Source: Bacteroidota bacterium
Lineage (GTDB): Bacteria; Bacteroidota; Bacteroidia; Chitinophagales; UBA2359
Length of the DNA: 6,900 nucleotides
Direction of reading: 5' to 3'
Assembly (NCBI GenBank): GCA_020629895.1
Contig: JAHDCM010000098.1
Span: forward strand, 2,882 to 9,781
Shown here: positions 6,755 through 6,900 of the stretch, one piece after another
Layout: the number at the start of each line of letters is the position of its first letter
Position numbering within the stretch: position 1 is the stretch's first letter
Translations under genes and position numbers: made by a program
Notes under the pieces: generated by a model
Told to the model about the DNA's origin: nothing
The model's database searches: none
Seen by the model: the letters and a program-made list of their open reading frames with translations, nothing else

Positions 6755-6784
6755 TTGTATAATAATATAGTTTTATTATCTTTG
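6755..6784 (+). promoter_or_regulatory. Bacteroidota-type promoter, proximal
   Basis: TTG at 6755-6757 (within TTTG 6754-6757) and TATCTTTG at 6777-6784 (full TAnnTTTG match) are 19 bases apart. The predicted start near 6789 gives a leader of about 88 bases before the ATG at 6877, a normal arrangement for that gene. Confidence 0.65.
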
Positions 6785-6876
6785 AAGGGCTAATTCATTA
6801 TTAATGTAACTAAATCAAAACATATATTTTTAAAATAAAAATACTTAAACCTTTTATTTAATTTAACCATAGACAC

Positions 6877-6900
6877 ATGAAACAAGTTAAGTTGACAACT
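6877..6900 (+). CDS. Start of a gene leaving the window
   Basis: ATG at 6877 opens a frame reading MKQVKLTT to the edge. The basic MK-x-x-K start suits a signal peptide or a short cytoplasmic tail, but eight codons cannot settle that. Two rightward promoters upstream and the AT-rich sequence before the ATG support a real start. The product is unknown. Confidence 0.5.

Larger units (their letters stand above)
6466..6876. other. AT-rich regulatory region before the right-edge gene
   Basis: I find no protein gene of credible size in these 411 bases. The region holds two rightward promoter matches (6548-6578 and 6755-6784), a perfect 10-bp palindrome TTTTCGAAAA (6521-6530), and presumably the promoter of the leftward gene at 6465, for which I see no good consensus match. 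No strong hairpin or known riboswitch pattern is visible in the leader. Confidence 0.6.

Overview
The window looks like chromosomal DNA from a low-GC member of the Bacteroidota, possibly of the Saprospiria type. The evidence is AT-rich DNA, starts without Shine-Dalgarno sequences, two good matches to the Bacteroidota promoter consensus (TTG, about 20 bp, TAnnTTTG), several exported proteins with signal peptides ending in Ala-Gln, and protein families I associate with this phylum. I see no rRNA, tRNA, insertion sequence, CRISPR array or phage gene.

Left part (1-2128): a minus-strand gene runs off the left edge. It encodes an exported protein with a small beta-rich domain followed by a Lys/Glu/Ala-rich helix made of 18-residue repeats, encoded by nearly identical 54-bp DNA repeats. 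After about 630 bp of AT-rich DNA with no convincing gene comes a plus-strand gene for an exported protein with a Pro/Asp/Gly/Glu-rich linker and a basic C-terminal domain. It converges on the next gene at a strong 15-bp hairpin that overlaps that gene's stop codon.

Middle (2106-5830): a 511-residue cytoplasmic all-helical, TPR-like protein of a Bacteroidota family without known function lies on the minus strand. Divergent from it is a tight plus-strand run of three genes, probably one operon: an unrecognised 143-residue protein, a 183-residue conserved protein of unknown function with strong KYKGRE and LWNDVLHF motifs, and a lipoprotein that is clearly a paraoxonase/arylesterase-like six-bladed beta-propeller. 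The last is the best-supported functional call in the window: most calcium-ligand and histidine-dyad positions of PON1 can be traced in it.

Right part (5829-6900): a convergent minus-strand gene encodes a small outer-membrane beta-barrel-like protein. About 410 bp of AT-rich DNA follows, with two well-formed promoters pointing right, then the first eight codons of a gene that leaves the window. The upstream promoter would give that gene a leader of roughly 290 nt, or serve a separate short transcript.

No complete novel system can be demonstrated here. The most interesting candidates are the three-gene paraoxonase-like cluster, the 18-residue-repeat protein, and the double-promoter leader at the right edge.
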